A DNA stretch of 20,304 bases from Ectocarpus siliculosus (taxonomy: Eukaryota; Sar; Phaeophyceae; Ectocarpales; Ectocarpaceae). Below are positions 19,601-20,304 of the stretch, in pieces; position 1 is the first letter of the stretch; each line of letters opens with the position of its first letter. The translations under genes were made by a program, and so were the position numbers. The stretch covers positions 4,017,972 through 4,038,275 of the forward strand of contig FN649733.1 of assembly GCA_000310025.1 (NCBI GenBank). The letters are read 5' to 3'. The notes below the pieces were generated by a model. It was not told the origin of the DNA. It did not search any database and saw only the letters and a program-made list of their open reading frames with translations.

Positions 19601-19837
19601 GGGGCGGCATCGAGCACGCTGGCGCTTCTGGACTCGCTGCTGGACACCGAGCAGCTGTACCGTGTGAGGGAGATGTTCTTTGTCGGCGACGGCGAGCTGC
19701 GCGGTCATGGTGGCGGCGACAGTTCCGGTGGTTATGCGGCGGCGGCGGCGGCGGCACAGCGGGGCGGGGAAGATGAGGATGCGTTTGAGGCCGTGCTTTC
19801 TTCCCGAATGTCCGAGGAGACGGAGTGGAGCAGGTGA
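13635..19837 (+). CDS. Gene D: JmjC/cupin_4 2-oxoglutarate oxygenase with signal peptide (seven exons)
   Basis: Model: join(13635..13879, 15325..15438, 16033..16445, 17203..17341, 17559..17784, 18814..18947, 19336..19837), 590 residues; all phases agree (2, 2, 1, 2, 0, 2). Residues 1-20 (MGFIAFLLILATAVAVQVAG) look like a signal peptide. DPFSLQDFAETFWERKPMVI at 60-79 is the entry motif of the RoxA/MINA53/NO66 group, followed by HYDRLVEFGLGDV. The core has NANLYMTP (236-243), HFDWMD with iron ligands His252 and Asp254, SKTWILY (259-265), and LYPGDMMYIPRGWPHEA with the third ligand His308. The C-terminal part (WLQLLHLWVHDVASRDARLR, LLDSLLDTEQLYRV) fits the helical winged-helix tail. Family members hydroxylate ribosomal proteins; a secretory location would be unusual. 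About seven residues expected between Asp254 and SKTW are missing. The last stop overlaps a donor-like AG|GTGAGA, so the gene may run on. Confidence 0.8.
14004..14022. repeat. perfect 9-bp inverted repeat in gene D intron 1
   Basis: ACATGTACC, a single A, then GGTACATGT. It is followed at once by ACAGCAGTAG, one of the recurring short words of this window. Confidence 0.85.
14329..14515 (+). pseudogene. exon-like coding remnant with frameshift inside gene D intron 1
   Basis: Two adjacent frames read as one plausible protein piece. Frame 1 gives MEGRVYILPKGKGKTKKKQG and WRWMEE; frame 2 carries on as NFEPEDLPRNKTVREYRRLH, then KIPDPYDKKRFWGSK, up to a donor-like AAG|GTAATC. Joined, it would be a basic, ordered-looking segment. 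Its phases do not fit as an exon of gene D (it would break the frame), so it is more likely a relic or part of another transcript. The source gene is not recognised. Confidence 0.3.
14540..14830. repeat. degenerate tandem repeat, about three copies of 80-100 bases
   Basis: Copies begin at G-runs near 14545, 14622 and 14724. Each runs through a TGATA-type word, an AAGTGC/AACTGC-GCTCA word and CCCA-(C/G)ATAC(A)-GG before the next GTGTGACAA. They are poorly conserved and lie within intron 1 of gene D. Confidence 0.55.
15190..15345 (+). repeat. three tandem copies of the gene D exon 2 splice acceptor
   Basis: The word AAGATCTCCGA(A/T)(C/T)CACTA begins at 15194, 15257 and 15323 (spacing 63 and 66), each time after a C/T-rich tract. 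Only the last copy runs on into coding sequence (SPNHYDRLVEF). The first two have the same AG and the same first exon bases, then diverge to stops. Confidence 0.85.
16074..16238 (+). other. possible exonic intron (exitron) in gene D exon 3
   Basis: Inside coding exon 3, GACG|GTGAGT is a stronger donor than many used in this gene, and GGGGGGGCAG|AC is an acceptor. The 165 bases between are a multiple of three, contain no stop, and are phase 1 on both sides. Removal would join QAD to DRVVSLEEA and delete 55 low-complexity residues, including a nine-serine run. The acceptor lacks a pyrimidine tract, so partial splicing is the most that can be suggested. Confidence 0.4.
17388..17432. repeat. GA-rich run in gene D intron 4
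   Basis: GAGAGAGAGAGA interrupted by AAAAA, then more GA and GGAGAGG, 46 bases after the donor of exon 4. A simple purine tract. Confidence 0.8.
17785..18165 (+). repeat. minisatellite built from the splice donor of gene D exon 5
   Basis: The intron opens with the donor GTGAGTGAGGATGATG. The word (G/C)TGAGTGAGGATGA, alternating with GGTGGGGATGAGG, then recurs about a dozen times with spacers of GGAGGAGAG type. Many copies keep GTGAGTGAGG after AG, such as AGAGGTGAGTGAGG at about 17926 and 17969. It ends in a GAG run at 18128-18147. Confidence 0.9.
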
Positions 19838-20246
19838 GATTAGGCGGAACAGGCCATATGTGGCATTCTTTATGTTCTTGCCCTCCGTCTTAGCTACTAC
19901 AGCAGCTTGGTAATATACGATGTGGGGCGACGTCGATATTCGGGTGAGGAATTGGTGTTTGGTTGGTTCACGACGAGAGTACCTGTCCAAGTAGCACGCT
20001 TGAGTCCAGGTGCATGGTTTCTTGCTCTGCGGTTACTTGGGAGGGTGCGGTTTTTGAGTTTGATTGTTGCTGTTTCCTTACCGCTGCTGCTCTCTTGGTC
20101 TCTCTTGGTGTGTGTCCTGCTGGTTGCTGTGGCTGTGGTAGTGGTGGATGTGCATTGCGGTACCTCGAACCTTGGAGTTCAATTTCGTCCGAAGCATTGG
20201 TTACACCAATCATATCGGGGACAGCTTCCAACGCCCCCCGCCCCCG
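19838..20246. other. sequence downstream of gene D
   Basis: No further exon of gene D is recognised. The stretch starts with a donor-like GTGAGATTAGG and contains CTACTACAGCAGC at 19894. It is most easily read as 3' untranslated and intergenic DNA. Confidence 0.4.
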
Positions 20247-20279
20247 CCCAACCCCCCGGTGTATACTACCGGGGTTGGG
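20247..20279. repeat. GC-rich hairpin near the right end
   Basis: CCCAACCCCCCGGT and ACCGGGGTTGGG form a 12-bp stem with two extra C on the left and a short GTATACT loop, followed by a T-rich tract. In bacteria this would look like a terminator; in a nuclear genome no function is assumed. Confidence 0.75.
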
Positions 20280-20304
20280 TTTTTGTCGCGAGGATGTTTT
20301 TTTT

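Noticed and set aside
20247-20290. A hairpin followed by T-rich sequence, like a bacterial terminator
   Set aside because: The window is clearly a spliced eukaryotic locus, so a rho-independent terminator is not expected. Kept only as an inverted repeat.

Overview
The window looks like nuclear DNA of an intron-rich eukaryote. A brown alga close to Ectocarpus is the best guess. This rests on style, not on a database match: GC-rich exons ending at clear GT and AG sites, introns mostly of 300 to 1,600 bases, small genes facing opposite ways, Gly/Arg/Ala-rich proteins, a plastid-type bipartite presequence, and the short word CTACTACAGCAG scattered through introns and spacers. No rRNA, tRNA, CRISPR array or autonomous transposon was seen.

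Layout. At 1-84 there may be the end of a plus-strand gene. Gene A (minus, 628-3954, three exons) encodes a plastid-targeted-looking RGG-rich disordered protein of about 732 residues. It faces away from gene B (plus, 5662-7773, first exon unresolved), a small basic protein resembling the DUF4602/C1orf131 nucleolar family. A 58-base GA run lies between their 5' ends. From 7774 to 13634 there is a spacer with a MITE-like inverted-repeat element (8258-8471), a possible two-exon Cys-rich microprotein with two alternative last exons (8817-9687), one isolated minus-strand exon (10820-10974) and the last two exons of an unrecognised minus-strand gene C (12156-12683). Gene D (plus, 13635-19837, seven exons) is a JmjC/cupin_4 2-oxoglutarate oxygenase related to the RoxA/MINA53/NO66 group, with an N-terminal signal sequence.

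The most interesting pattern is tandem repetition at gene-structure signals. The stop codon of gene A lies in a tandem array of its own last codons. The 3' splice site of gene D exon 2 is present three times in a row. The 5' splice site of gene D exon 5 has grown into a minisatellite of donor-like GTGAGTGAGGATGA words. Gene D also has a 165-base in-frame exonic intron candidate, and it appears to lack one beta strand between its HxD motif and the SKTW motif, where a microexon may be hidden.

Genes A, B and D do not form an obvious pathway. B and the relatives of D are both linked to ribosome biology, but the signal peptide of D argues against a simple nucleolar role. All gene models are splice predictions made by eye; transcripts would be needed to confirm each junction.
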